Below, piece by piece: positions 1-7,265 of a stretch of 64,000 nt of DNA. Position 1 is the first letter of the stretch, and each line of letters starts with the position of its first letter. The DNA is taken from NCBI RefSeq assembly GCF_019236475.1, contig NZ_JAFAIX010000009.1:310001-374000 (forward strand), given 5' to 3'. The position numbers and the translations under genes were made by a program. The stretch is from Chitinophaga sp. GTDB lineage: Bacteria; Bacteroidota; Bacteroidia; Chitinophagales; Chitinophagaceae. The notes under the pieces were generated by a model. It was not told the DNA's origin. It saw nothing but the letters and a program-made list of their open reading frames with translations, and did not search any database.

Positions 1-222
1 ACGGTCTGCTGTTACAGCAGGATAGGACTGCAGCCATTGCTGGAGTTTGGCAGGTTCCAGGAAGTATTGGCAGATATTTTCCAGCGCATTGTTGATAAAT
101 GCCGGGATAAACCATCCATTGGCGATATAAGCCCTCTCCTTAACCACTTCCCATTCAGGGCTGTTTCCGGCCAGGTATTGGCCCAGGCGCACCAGCGCTG
201 CTTCTTTTTCTGCTATATTCAT
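1..222 (-). CDS. LuxC-like acyl-CoA reductase, N-terminal fragment (runs off the left edge)
   Basis: The minus strand is open from the ATG at 222 to base 1 (74 codons, no stop), so only the N-terminus is present. It reads MNIAEKEAALVRLGQYL and later NGWFIPAFINNALENI. The second motif matches the NxWFTPExVxxALE pattern near the start of Bacteroidota acyl-CoA reductases (LuxC family), which reduce fatty acyl thioesters to aldehydes with NADPH. The catalytic Cys lies outside the window. Divergent pairing with a 4Fe-4S ferredoxin is an arrangement I recall for this family in Bacteroidota. The family call is moderate because only a quarter or less of the protein is visible. Confidence 0.6.
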   Translation of the reverse strand, partial: MNIAEKEAALVRLGQYLAGNSPEWEVVKERAYIANGWFIPAFINNALENICQYFLEPAKLQQWLQSYPAVTADR

Positions 223-242
223 GAATCTTTAATAAATAATGA

Positions 243-272
243 CTTGATTAAACCCGGAAAATTATATTTTTG
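243..272 (+). promoter_or_regulatory. Bacteroidota-type promoter upstream of the first ferredoxin
   Basis: A TTG at 244-246 is followed 18 bases later by TATTTTTG (265-272), which fits the Bacteroidota -33/-7 consensus TTTG...TAnnTTTG. Transcription would start near 277-279, leaving a leader of about 40 nt before the ATG at 317. Confidence 0.55.
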
Positions 273-316
273 TCCACAAAATTAATGGCTTACTACTTAA
301 ACAAAAAGTTTACTCT

Positions 317-664
317 ATGGCAATTAAGATAACAGACGAATGTATTAACTGCGGCGCTTGCGAACCAGAATGCCCAAACAATGCAATTTATGAAGGCGGA
401 GTGGAATGGGCCATTGCTGATGGAACCAGTGTAAAAGGAACTTATACCCTGATGGATGGCTCCACTATGGATGCTGATCAGCGTAATGCTCCTATTAGCG
501 TAGATACATACTACATCGTTCCTAATAAATGTACTGAATGCCAGGGATTTCATGAGGAACCACAATGTGCAGCTGTTTGCCCTGTAGACTGCTGTGTACC
601 AGACGAAATGTACCAAGAAACAGTAGATGAACTGCTGGGTAAGAAAGAAAAACTGCACATGTAG
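317..664 (+). CDS. 2[4Fe-4S] dicluster ferredoxin (Alvin type)
   Basis: A 115-residue soluble electron carrier. Motif I is C9-x2-C12-x2-C15-x3-C19-P. Motif II is C72-x2-C75-x8-C84-x3-C88-P; the long eight-residue spacer is typical of the Allochromatium vinosum ferredoxin group. By family wiring, cluster I uses C9, C12, C15 and C88, and cluster II uses C19, C72, C75 and C84. A linker of about 50 residues separates the motifs. The ATG follows a good promoter, and a strong hairpin with a T-run ends the unit, so it looks monocistronic. The divergent neighbour is an acyl-CoA reductase, which suggests a role in lipid or aldehyde redox, but no partner is proven. A shorter paralogue lies 160 bases downstream. 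Confidence 0.93.
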   Translation: MAIKITDECINCGACEPECPNNAIYEGGVEWAIADGTSVKGTYTLMDGSTMDADQRNAPISVDTYYIVPNKCTECQGFHEEPQCAAVCPVDCCVPDEMYQETVDELLGKKEKLHM

Positions 665-687
665 TTAATATATTCAAAGGAAGCTAG

Positions 688-721
688 AACCGCTCTGGAA
701 TGGTGCCAGAGCGGTTTTTTT
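688..721 (+). terminator. Intrinsic terminator after the first ferredoxin
   Basis: Stem ACCGCTCTGG (689-698) pairs with CCAGAGCGGT (706-715) around a 7-base loop, followed directly by a run of six to seven T. Confidence 0.9.
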
Positions 722-822
722 ATGCTCATAACAGTCTTCGTATATACGCTGGACGTTAGGTAATCATAGGTAGGCATCGTACCTTGCCAGTGACATAGAT
801 TAATAACTAAATCTTATTCCCT

Positions 823-1140
823 ATGGCATTAAAAATTAATGAATGCCCCAACAACGCCATTTATGAACAAGGCGTAGAATGGTCCCTGGCAGAGGGGACC
901 TCCCTCAAAGGACAGGTAGTCCTCAGGAACAATGAACCGCTGGATACCAGCCAGCGAAAACCCCCTCTCAGCAACGATATCTTTTACATCGTCCCGGACA
1001 AATGCACGGAATGCCAGGGTTTCCATGAAGCACCCCGCTGCGCGGATGTTTGCCCCGTAGATGCCTGTGTTCCGGACGAATTGTACAGAGAAACGCTTGA
1101 CGAACTACTCGAGAAACAGGCTTTTCTCCATGCTGAATAA
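823..1140 (+). CDS. Ferredoxin paralogue lacking cluster I ligands
   Basis: A 105-residue paralogue of the preceding ferredoxin, alike from the ECPNNAIYE segment to the C-terminus. Relative to its neighbour it lacks 11 residues near the N-terminus, exactly the stretch holding C9, C12 and C15. It keeps C8 (equivalent to C19), C61, C64 and C73, which together form a complete ligand set for cluster II; C77, the remaining cluster I ligand, is left alone. It is therefore best read as a one-cluster ferredoxin derived from a two-cluster one. The frame is intact and conservation downstream is high, arguing against simple decay. A possible weak promoter, TACCTTGC (780-787), lies upstream. An assembly or sequencing loss of about 33 bases cannot be excluded. 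Confidence 0.8.
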   Translation: MALKINECPNNAIYEQGVEWSLAEGTSLKGQVVLRNNEPLDTSQRKPPLSNDIFYIVPDKCTECQGFHEAPRCADVCPVDACVPDELYRETLDELLEKQAFLHAE

Positions 1141-1157
1141 CACACGATAGCTTTGCT

Positions 1158-1190
1158 GGAGCCCGGCCCCTGGCCGGACTCCCTTCTTTC
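1158..1190 (+). terminator. Probable terminator after the second ferredoxin
   Basis: GGAGCCCGGCC (1158-1168) pairs with GGCCGGACTCC (1172-1182) with one mismatch and a CCT loop, followed by a pyrimidine-rich CTTCTTTC. Confidence 0.6.
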
Positions 1191-1210
1191 CGCTATTATT
1201 TTCTGGCCTC

Positions 1211-1240
1211 TTGTACGGCAAAAAACTTTCCTTAACTTTA
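1211..1240 (+). promoter_or_regulatory. Bacteroidota-type promoter for ddl
   Basis: TTG (1211-1213), a 19-base spacer and TAACTTTA (1233-1240) resemble TTTG-N19-TAnnTTTG. The ATG of ddl lies 24 bases downstream. Confidence 0.5.
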
Positions 1241-1263
1241 CCCGCTTATAGCTCAGTCATCTT

Positions 1264-2253
1264 ATGAAGAAAAATATTGCTTTAGTTGCCGGTGGCTACT
1301 CCGGAGAATATGTAATTTCAGTACAAAGCGCTGTTACCATTGAGAAAAACCTGGACAGCAACAAGTATGCGGTCTATAAAATTATTGTTACCCGCGAGGG
1401 CTGGACACACACTGCTCCTGATGGCCAACAATATGAGGTGGATAAGAATGATTTTTCCCTGACCATCAATGGGAATAAAATCAAATTTGACTGTGTTTTT
1501 ATCGGTATTCACGGCACTCCTGGCGAAGATGGCCGCCTGCAAGGATATTTTGAAATGCTGGACATTCCATACACTAGCTGTGGAATGGTTACCTCTGCAC
1601 TGACCTTCAACAAAAGCTATTGCAATAAAGTAGTGGCGGCGTTAAATGTGGTGAATGTTTCCAAATCCGTTCATATCTTCAATAATCAGCCTTATAATAC
1701 CCAGGATATCCTCCAGCAACTGCACTTACCGATATTTGTAAAGCCTGCAGAAGGTGGCAGCAGTATCGGTATGTCAAAAGTTAAAACTGCAGAAGAGCTG
1801 CAACCAGCTATTGACAAAGCTTTCAAGGAAGATTCCCAGATCCTGATCGAAGAATTTGTAAAGGGTAGAGAACTGACAATTGGCGTATACCGCGCTGGTG
1901 GCCAGTTGCATGTACTCCCTATTACAGAGGTAGTGAGCAGCAAAGAGTTCTTCGACTACGAAGCGAAATATACACCAGGCGTTTCCAACGAAATCACGCC
2001 AGCTCCTGTACCTGCTGAAATTACAGCCCTGGTACAACAAACCGCTTCTAAACTGTATAACCTGCTGAACTGTAAAGGCATCACCCGAATCGACTTTATT
2101 TGGGAGGAAGCCAATAATAAACTATTTTTCCTGGAAGCCAACACCATGCCCGGTCAGTCTGAAAACAGCCTGATCCCGCAACAGGTAAGGGCTGCAGGGA
2201 TGACTTTGACCGACTTCTACGGCGCTGTGCTGGAAGAAGCGATGAAAGGCTAA
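1264..2253 (+). CDS. ddl: D-alanine--D-alanine ligase
   Basis: A 329-residue cytoplasmic ATP-grasp ligase that makes D-Ala-D-Ala for peptidoglycan. Visible motifs are the N-terminal GGYSGEYVIS (10-19) with the binding Glu at 15, HGTPGEDG (83-90), the ATP-binding IFVKPAEGGSSIGM (157-170), and the Mg-binding C-terminal FFLEANTMPGQSE (288-300). Length is normal for Ddl. It is followed by a PASTA-domain protein 36 bases on, consistent with a cell-wall operon. The start is the first ATG after a recognisable promoter. Confidence 0.95.
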   Translation: MKKNIALVAGGYSGEYVISVQSAVTIEKNLDSNKYAVYKIIVTREGWTHTAPDGQQYEVDKNDFSLTINGNKIKFDCVFIGIHGTPGEDGRLQGYFEMLDIPYTSCGMVTSALTFNKSYCNKVVAALNVVNVSKSVHIFNNQPYNTQDILQQLHLPIFVKPAEGGSSIGMSKVKTAEELQPAIDKAFKEDSQILIEEFVKGRELTIGVYRAGGQLHVLPITEVVSSKEFFDYEAKYTPGVSNEITPAPVPAEITALVQQTASKLYNLLNCKGITRIDFIWEEANNKLFFLEANTMPGQSENSLIPQQVRAAGMTLTDFYGAVLEEAMKG

Positions 2254-2289
2254 CCTGTAACTGATTTATCACTTTTAACGTAATAAACT

Positions 2290-3108
2290 GTGTTTGATTT
2301 TATTACTAAACGATCTTTTGTAGTCAATGTGGTGGCGGTGATTGCCATGTTTTTCCTGTTGGCTGTCATCTTCTTTACGATGCTGCCTATCATTACCAAA
2401 CATGGTAAACAGCTCACAGTGCCTGATGTAAAAGGTTTGAATGTTAAAAATGCTATTGCCAAACTGGAAGCTGCTGGATTTGATGCAGAAGTGAGAGATT
2501 CTATTTTTATCGATAGTATTCCGCCACTGGCAGTATGGGCCCAAACGCCCGATAAAGGGGCGGAAGTGAAAATGGGTAGAACCATCCACCTGACCGTCAA
2601 TAAAACCGTAGCCCCAATGGTGGCTATGCCGGACTTAGAAGGACTTACCTTCCGTAGTGCGGAAATGATGCTGAAAAGTCTGCGCCTGAATGTAGGGGAT
2701 ACTATCTATAAACCGGATTTCGCTACCAATACGGTGTTGCAACAGCTCCTAAATGGCAAAACACTGAAACCCGGTACCATGGTGGCGGAAGGAACCAATA
2801 TCACCCTGATTCTCAGTAGTGGTAGAGGAAGCGTGGAGAACCCAGTACCTGATTTTATCGGTCTGACTTATGCAGAAGCAAAGGAAATCCTGAGCGCCAG
2901 CAATCTAAACCCAGGTTCAGTAATTATCGATCCAAATGTATCAGATACCCTGAATGCCTACATTTACAAGCAGTATCCTACCCGTAAGAACGAAATCGGG
3001 GATTTCAATATGGTAAGAGCTGGGGAAGCCGTAGATCTCTACCTATCTGCTACCAAACCGGTGAAAGATAGTTCTGGAGCTGCACAGCAGCCTCCTGCGG
3101 GTGAGTAG
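2290..3108 (+). CDS. PASTA-domain membrane protein
   Basis: A 272-residue protein with one N-terminal membrane helix (about 11-35) and three PASTA repeats (about 41-110, 111-182, 185-250) facing the periplasm; each repeat has a PD-x-x-G-L signature. PASTA domains in other bacteria bind peptidoglycan or lipid II, usually on Ser/Thr kinases or penicillin-binding proteins, but no kinase or transpeptidase domain is present here. The only suitable start is GTG at 2290; the next ATG lies inside the membrane helix. It is transcribed with ddl, which supports a cell-envelope role. Confidence 0.85.
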   Translation: MFDFITKRSFVVNVVAVIAMFFLLAVIFFTMLPIITKHGKQLTVPDVKGLNVKNAIAKLEAAGFDAEVRDSIFIDSIPPLAVWAQTPDKGAEVKMGRTIHLTVNKTVAPMVAMPDLEGLTFRSAEMMLKSLRLNVGDTIYKPDFATNTVLQQLLNGKTLKPGTMVAEGTNITLILSSGRGSVENPVPDFIGLTYAEAKEILSASNLNPGSVIIDPNVSDTLNAYIYKQYPTRKNEIGDFNMVRAGEAVDLYLSATKPVKDSSGAAQQPPAGE

Positions 3109-3159
3109 GAAAAATTGGTTAATTTTACTGGTAATCAACAATCATTAAAAAAGAAAAGT

Positions 3160-3465
3160 ATGCAAAACATAACTGCTGAAGAATTAAAAGCACGTCTGGA
3201 TGCTGGTGAGCAACTGACACTGGTGGATGTAAGAGAACCACACGAACGCGCTGAATTCAATATTGGCGGCATTCATGTGCCATTGGGTCAAATCCAGATG
3301 ATGCAAATCGATGAACTGGAAGGACTGGAAGGTAAAGAAGTAATCGTTTACTGCCGCAGTGGTAACCGCAGCGGACAAGCAGCTATGTCACTGGAAACAC
3401 AAGGCTTCACCAATGTGTTGAACCTGGCCGGCGGTATGCTGAAATGGAGAGAAATCTACGGTTAA
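3160..3465 (+). CDS. Single-domain rhodanese-like protein
   Basis: A 101-residue rhodanese domain starting at the ATG at 3160, which fits the family length; an upstream in-frame TTG is less likely. The fold markers LVDVREPHE (21-29) and the active-site loop YCRSGNRSGQ with Cys65 are intact, so sulfurtransferase or persulfide-carrier activity is plausible. It follows the PASTA gene and ends before a strong hairpin. The physiological sulfur acceptor cannot be told from sequence. Confidence 0.9.
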   Translation: MQNITAEELKARLDAGEQLTLVDVREPHERAEFNIGGIHVPLGQIQMMQIDELEGLEGKEVIVYCRSGNRSGQAAMSLETQGFTNVLNLAGGMLKWREIYG

Positions 3466-3525
3466 TCCGTGTTTTTGATATTTTTATCGAGATAATTCCG
3501 GGAGCAGCAAAATGCTCTTGCCGAC

Positions 3526-3571
3526 AAAAAAAGGGGAAATTGACGTCACAGATGTCAATTTCCCCTTTTTT
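3526..3571. terminator. Bidirectional terminator between rhodanese and RidA genes
   Basis: An 18-bp perfect stem (3527-3544 with 3554-3571) is flanked by an A-run on one side and a T-run on the other, so it can end transcripts from both convergent genes. Its apex is TGACGTC-ACA-GATGTCA, a motif shared with two other terminators in this window. Confidence 0.9.
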
Positions 3572-3587
3572 GATACAGCTTCTTTTA

Positions 3588-3974
3588 TTATGATTTTACT
3601 ATTGCGGTAGCTTCTATTTCCACCAAATAGCGGGGATCAATCAGTTTGCTGACCTCCACCATGGTAGTAGCGGGTTTGATACTTTTGAAGAACTCGCCAT
3701 GAGCACGGCCAAATTCTTCCCAGCGACTGATATCCGTCACAAACATCCTGGTTCTTACCACATCATGTAAAGTGGCGCCCGCCCTAATTAATACCGCTTC
3801 GATTTTGGCGAGAATAAATTTCGTTTGTTCATACGCGTTACCCTCTGCCACCACTTTCCCTTCATCTTCTGCAACGGTACCTGATACTTCAATAACATTT
3901 CCGGTTCTCACTGCTCTGGAATAACCTACTTTGTCTTCCCAGGTGGCTCCGGAGGAATAATTGGTACGAGTCAT
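3588..3974 (-). CDS. RidA/YjgF family protein
   Basis: A 128-residue protein of the Rid superfamily, whose members hydrolyse reactive enamine/imine intermediates or have drifted to other small-molecule roles. The family C-terminal half is visible: VRTRMFVTDISRWEEFG and ATTMVEVSKL followed by VEIEATAI. The N-terminal SGATWEDKVGYSRAVRTGN resembles the Rid7-like subgroup more than canonical RidA. It faces the rhodanese gene across a shared terminator. The next upstream gene on this strand is an uncharacterised membrane protein whose stop is 26 bases from this start, so co-transcription with the amidoligase operon is possible. Confidence 0.85.
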   Translation of the reverse strand: MTRTNYSSGATWEDKVGYSRAVRTGNVIEVSGTVAEDEGKVVAEGNAYEQTKFILAKIEAVLIRAGATLHDVVRTRMFVTDISRWEEFGRAHGEFFKSIKPATTMVEVSKLIDPRYLVEIEATAIVKS

Positions 3975-4000
3975 ACAGCTAATATTTGTGATAAAGATAA

Positions 4001-5077
4001 TTATTTACTGTCGGCTGGCGTATTCCGAAATTTCACCACCTTCCCTAATAGATCAAACCAGAACGGAGCCCCTAGGGAAATGGCCATGGCAGTCATAAAC
4101 CAACCTGCCAATACCAACCAGATGTTTGCCTGCAGCGGGTGTGAGAGTCCGAGTCTCCCTACAGCAAAATCCCGGTGAATGCCCAACACATTGCGCGCCT
4201 CTGCCGCATCTCTGCGCAACATGCCATATACGGCCACTACAGCCGTATCCGCCACAAATGCCTTTACACTCGTATCTTGACGCAAGAAAGCACTGTCTTT
4301 ATAAAATAGTTGATGTTGTTGCAACGTGTCTACCATGGGATAAAAGGCATCGCTTCTACTGCTGGCCAATTGCACCATTTCCTGTCGTACTGTTTTATCT
4401 TTCATCAAAATCCTGGCAATCGCGATGGTATCTACGTTGAAGATACCGGCAATGAAGAAGCCAATGATCAATAGCCAGGTCTGGCAATGCTTGCGATACC
4501 AACTGCTGGCCCTAGACATGGTTTCATTGAACCAGGATTCTAATTGTATCCTGAACTGAGGAATATCTTCACCTGCATCTGCAAACAAATTTCGTATATG
4601 CGATACCGTATGTTGGCCTAATTGCAGGCTGTTTTCTTCCAGCGCGGCCTGGATCGTTTCCGTATCACTGCTCTTGGCAGTAGTACTGGTTCGCAACAGG
4701 TGCACAATCGTTTGAGAAAAGATAGTCGGACTGATATACGCCGGCCTGGATGCGGCGGTATTTTCTCCTAAGTAATGAATGGAAGGAGAGTCGTAGAATT
4801 TTTTCAATATGGGAGCATCGGCAAATGGATTGAAATAGTGGACAATACTCCATCCTTTTTCGTAAAACCAGGTAAAAAACGTGAATTTTCCGAATTTTCC
4901 CAGGTCATTTGCATGAGTATCTTCATCCAACATGCGTCGTAGCGCTTTCGACAAGATACGTGACCGCAGGCCAAAGGCGCGCGCGATCATTTCCTGTAAG
5001 ATAGTGACGAACAGAGAATATAGGAGATAAATGAATATCAGCCCCAGGGCAACATCGATGGCAAGGTTACTAAACAT
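4001..5077 (-). CDS. Conserved membrane protein of unknown function
   Basis: A 358-residue protein I cannot assign. It has a hydrophobic N-terminal segment (about 5-30), a second membrane segment (about 200-222) and a C-terminal one (about 318-342). The last ends in ISLGAPFWFDLLGKVV, a motif I recall from uncharacterised bacterial membrane proteins. The roughly 170-residue region between the first two segments is soluble and rich in charged residues. It lies 45 bases downstream of the last ATP-grasp gene of the amidoligase operon and may be its final or penultimate gene. No enzymatic motif was seen. A transport, scaffold or sensor role is possible but unsupported. Confidence 0.75.
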   Translation of the reverse strand: MFSNLAIDVALGLIFIYLLYSLFVTILQEMIARAFGLRSRILSKALRRMLDEDTHANDLGKFGKFTFFTWFYEKGWSIVHYFNPFADAPILKKFYDSPSIHYLGENTAASRPAYISPTIFSQTIVHLLRTSTTAKSSDTETIQAALEENSLQLGQHTVSHIRNLFADAGEDIPQFRIQLESWFNETMSRASSWYRKHCQTWLLIIGFFIAGIFNVDTIAIARILMKDKTVRQEMVQLASSRSDAFYPMVDTLQQHQLFYKDSAFLRQDTSVKAFVADTAVVAVYGMLRRDAAEARNVLGIHRDFAVGRLGLSHPLQANIWLVLAGWFMTAMAISLGAPFWFDLLGKVVKFRNTPADSK

Positions 5078-5122
5078 ACATAGGGATTTGGATCAAAAAT
5101 AGGGTGCAGGTACGCAGGTTAT

Positions 5123-6331
5123 TTACGTAGCTGCCGGAATAGCTTCAAAGAAACAGCAACTGCCACCTACCCAGGTATCATTACTGTTGAAGCCCACTCC
5201 AATCATTCTGCCCTTACTGATGCGGGACAGGTTATGCACGAGCATAGGTCGGGCCGCACCATCTGGCCAGATATAGATCATGCGAATTTCACAGATTGCA
5301 TTACCATCTGGCGTTACGATAACAGGTGCATATTGTACCCGATGCTGCAATATCCAGTTTTCCGGATCTTTGATCGCATTGATATCTTCTGCTGTTACAT
5401 CAATCTTCACGCCCTGGCCTGCAAAGGAAAACAAAGGTTTCAGTACATAATTCTCTAGATCGGTCGGAATTACCGGCAGTTGATGCAGAAACCAGCTTTT
5501 AGGCACATAATCACTGTGCAACAAAGGCATAGTATACTTACTGATCCGATAAAACCAGTTTGGATGCGTAATCCACTCTACATCTAAGTCTTGGAAGAGA
5601 TTTACATGCTCGCCCAAGGTGGATTGCTGACGTTGCAGATCGTCGAAGATAATGCGGTTATAGATGCGTTTTACAGGTGTGAGTACGCCATCTTTACGAT
5701 AGAAAAGGTGATTGCCTTCCTGTACCAGGTCTGTAATGCACACGGCACGAATCCCCAGGTATTTTTCGGTGCTGTAAAAATCGATTTTGGTTTTCTGTTC
5801 TTCCGGTTTTACTTCCAATAGAATGACTTCTTCCGGTGGAAGATCGCCGATGATCATCTCCCGTAGGAGCTGATAATAGCTATCGTCATCCAGACCGTTG
5901 AAATAGTTATTGAGTTCCTGAGGGATTTCAAAATGATTCCTAAACTGTTTGGCCATCACCTGCTGGAAGGCGTTCATGGTAGGGAAGCCTTGCAGTTCTA
6001 TCAGTTGTGGTTCCAGTTCGCCGGCTTCGTTGCGGGTAACGGCGAAATCGATCACAATGAAGTGCGGATGGTCATTTTCTCCAGGCACTTTGAGGGCTGG
6101 AGGAATGGCTTCTTCCGTCAGTGTTTTGAAATCGGGCCGCAGTATTACATTCACTACTTCTTCGCAAGCCTGTACTAGCTTGGCTGTCAGGTCGCCGGGA
6201 ACAAATACAGGCGTTTCAGCCACTCTGAATGCGGGGGCTACACCGGCTTCTTCGGCCATTCCCTGTAAGAAATGGTGATATGCCGTTGTGGTGAACTTTT
6301 CGTTATAGGCTTTTCTTACGGAAGGAATCAT
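5123..6331 (-). CDS. ATP-grasp-like protein of the amidoligase operon
   Basis: A 402-residue protein without a clear named family. Its C-terminal third carries ATP-grasp-like elements: YVLKPLFSFAGQGV (295-308) resembles the phosphate-binding loop strand, ILQHRVQ (327-333) the adenine hinge, and CEIRMIYIW (347-355) a metal-binding strand. The N-terminal part has IVIDFAVTRNEAGELEPQLIE (92-112), similar in layout to the first half of glutathionylspermidine-synthase-like or circularly permuted ATP-grasp proteins. A ligase joining a carboxylate to an amine is the most likely activity. It starts 11 bases after the amidotransferase gene, so translation is probably coupled. Substrate unknown. Confidence 0.65.
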   Translation of the reverse strand: MIPSVRKAYNEKFTTTAYHHFLQGMAEEAGVAPAFRVAETPVFVPGDLTAKLVQACEEVVNVILRPDFKTLTEEAIPPALKVPGENDHPHFIVIDFAVTRNEAGELEPQLIELQGFPTMNAFQQVMAKQFRNHFEIPQELNNYFNGLDDDSYYQLLREMIIGDLPPEEVILLEVKPEEQKTKIDFYSTEKYLGIRAVCITDLVQEGNHLFYRKDGVLTPVKRIYNRIIFDDLQRQQSTLGEHVNLFQDLDVEWITHPNWFYRISKYTMPLLHSDYVPKSWFLHQLPVIPTDLENYVLKPLFSFAGQGVKIDVTAEDINAIKDPENWILQHRVQYAPVIVTPDGNAICEIRMIYIWPDGAARPMLVHNLSRISKGRMIGVGFNSNDTWVGGSCCFFEAIPAAT

Positions 6332-6342
6332 AGTAAAATAGC

Positions 6343-7227
6343 TTAGAAGAATGTGTTTTCGTTATCATTATGGGCCGCTACCTGTACCAGTCGTTCGATG
6401 GTGGCCAATCGCTCACTGAGCGCACCATAGATGGCATAATCCAGGAATGCGGTGATGAAGCGGTCGTGTGTCAGCATGATTTTATCCGGATCGGTGAGCT
6501 GGGTAAGCATGCTTTCATACTTTTCAATACCGTGATGGGCGATGACCTGTTCTTTCTTTTCGTCTTGTAACAGGTACATGTGCATACCAGCGGCATCTGC
6601 TTCGGGATGGAACTGGGTTCCTATGAAATGTTCATTGAACCGGATGGCCATGGTGGCGCGTTCCAACGGAACGTGCGGACGTTCTTTTTCAATGGCGAGT
6701 ACTTTGGCGCCCATGGCGGCTAGGTTCTCTTCATTGAGTTCTATTACTTGCCAGTTGCGGCTGTCCACAATGTAAAAAGGATCAGGCAATGCGGAGAATA
6801 CTTTTTCCTGCATGCCCGCAGCAGTTTTATGTACGGGGAAAACGCCGAAGGCAGGGGATTTGCGCTTGCAAACATTCCCTAGCTTGTAATAGCGGCACAT
6901 GATCTGGTAGGAGTGACAGATAAAAAGCACAGGCTTTTTCTGTTCATGTGTTTTATTCCATGCCATCAGGTTTTCCACGAGGTGGAAATAAGCCTTTTCC
7001 CAGTCGCTACCTTCACTATCGACCGGACTTCCAGGGCCGCCAGTGGAGATATAAATATCGTAGGATGTATCTGGTACCTGTTGCTGTAGTCTTACCTCAA
7101 ATTCATCAAAAAGCAGATTGAGCGAGTGCATCTCTGCATATTTCAGCAATATCTCCCGGATACAGCGCATACCCTCGTTCGGTACGCCTTCGTACATATC
7201 CAGCACGGCTATTTTAATGGTGCGCAT
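6343..7227 (-). CDS. Class I glutamine amidotransferase-like protein
   Basis: A 294-residue GATase-I fold protein. The triad is visible: Cys104 in LFICHSYQIM, and His207/Glu209 in GTQFHPEAD. The oxyanion strand STGGPGSP (61-68) is also typical. The nucleophile elbow reads C-H-S-Y-Q rather than the usual G-x-C-x-G-x-Q, so the flanking glycines are missing. A C-terminal extension of about 70 residues follows the triad. In this operon it could hydrolyse a gamma-glutamyl amide or supply ammonia to a partner ligase; the altered elbow makes simple glutaminase activity less certain. The gene is flanked by the GCS2-type ligase and an ATP-grasp gene. Confidence 0.85.
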   Translation of the reverse strand: MRTIKIAVLDMYEGVPNEGMRCIREILLKYAEMHSLNLLFDEFEVRLQQQVPDTSYDIYISTGGPGSPVDSEGSDWEKAYFHLVENLMAWNKTHEQKKPVLFICHSYQIMCRYYKLGNVCKRKSPAFGVFPVHKTAAGMQEKVFSALPDPFYIVDSRNWQVIELNEENLAAMGAKVLAIEKERPHVPLERATMAIRFNEHFIGTQFHPEADAAGMHMYLLQDEKKEQVIAHHGIEKYESMLTQLTDPDKIMLTHDRFITAFLDYAIYGALSERLATIERLVQVAAHNDNENTFF

Positions 7228-7265
7228 GCTGCAAAATTACAAATATCATGGGAGGAATCCTGGAA

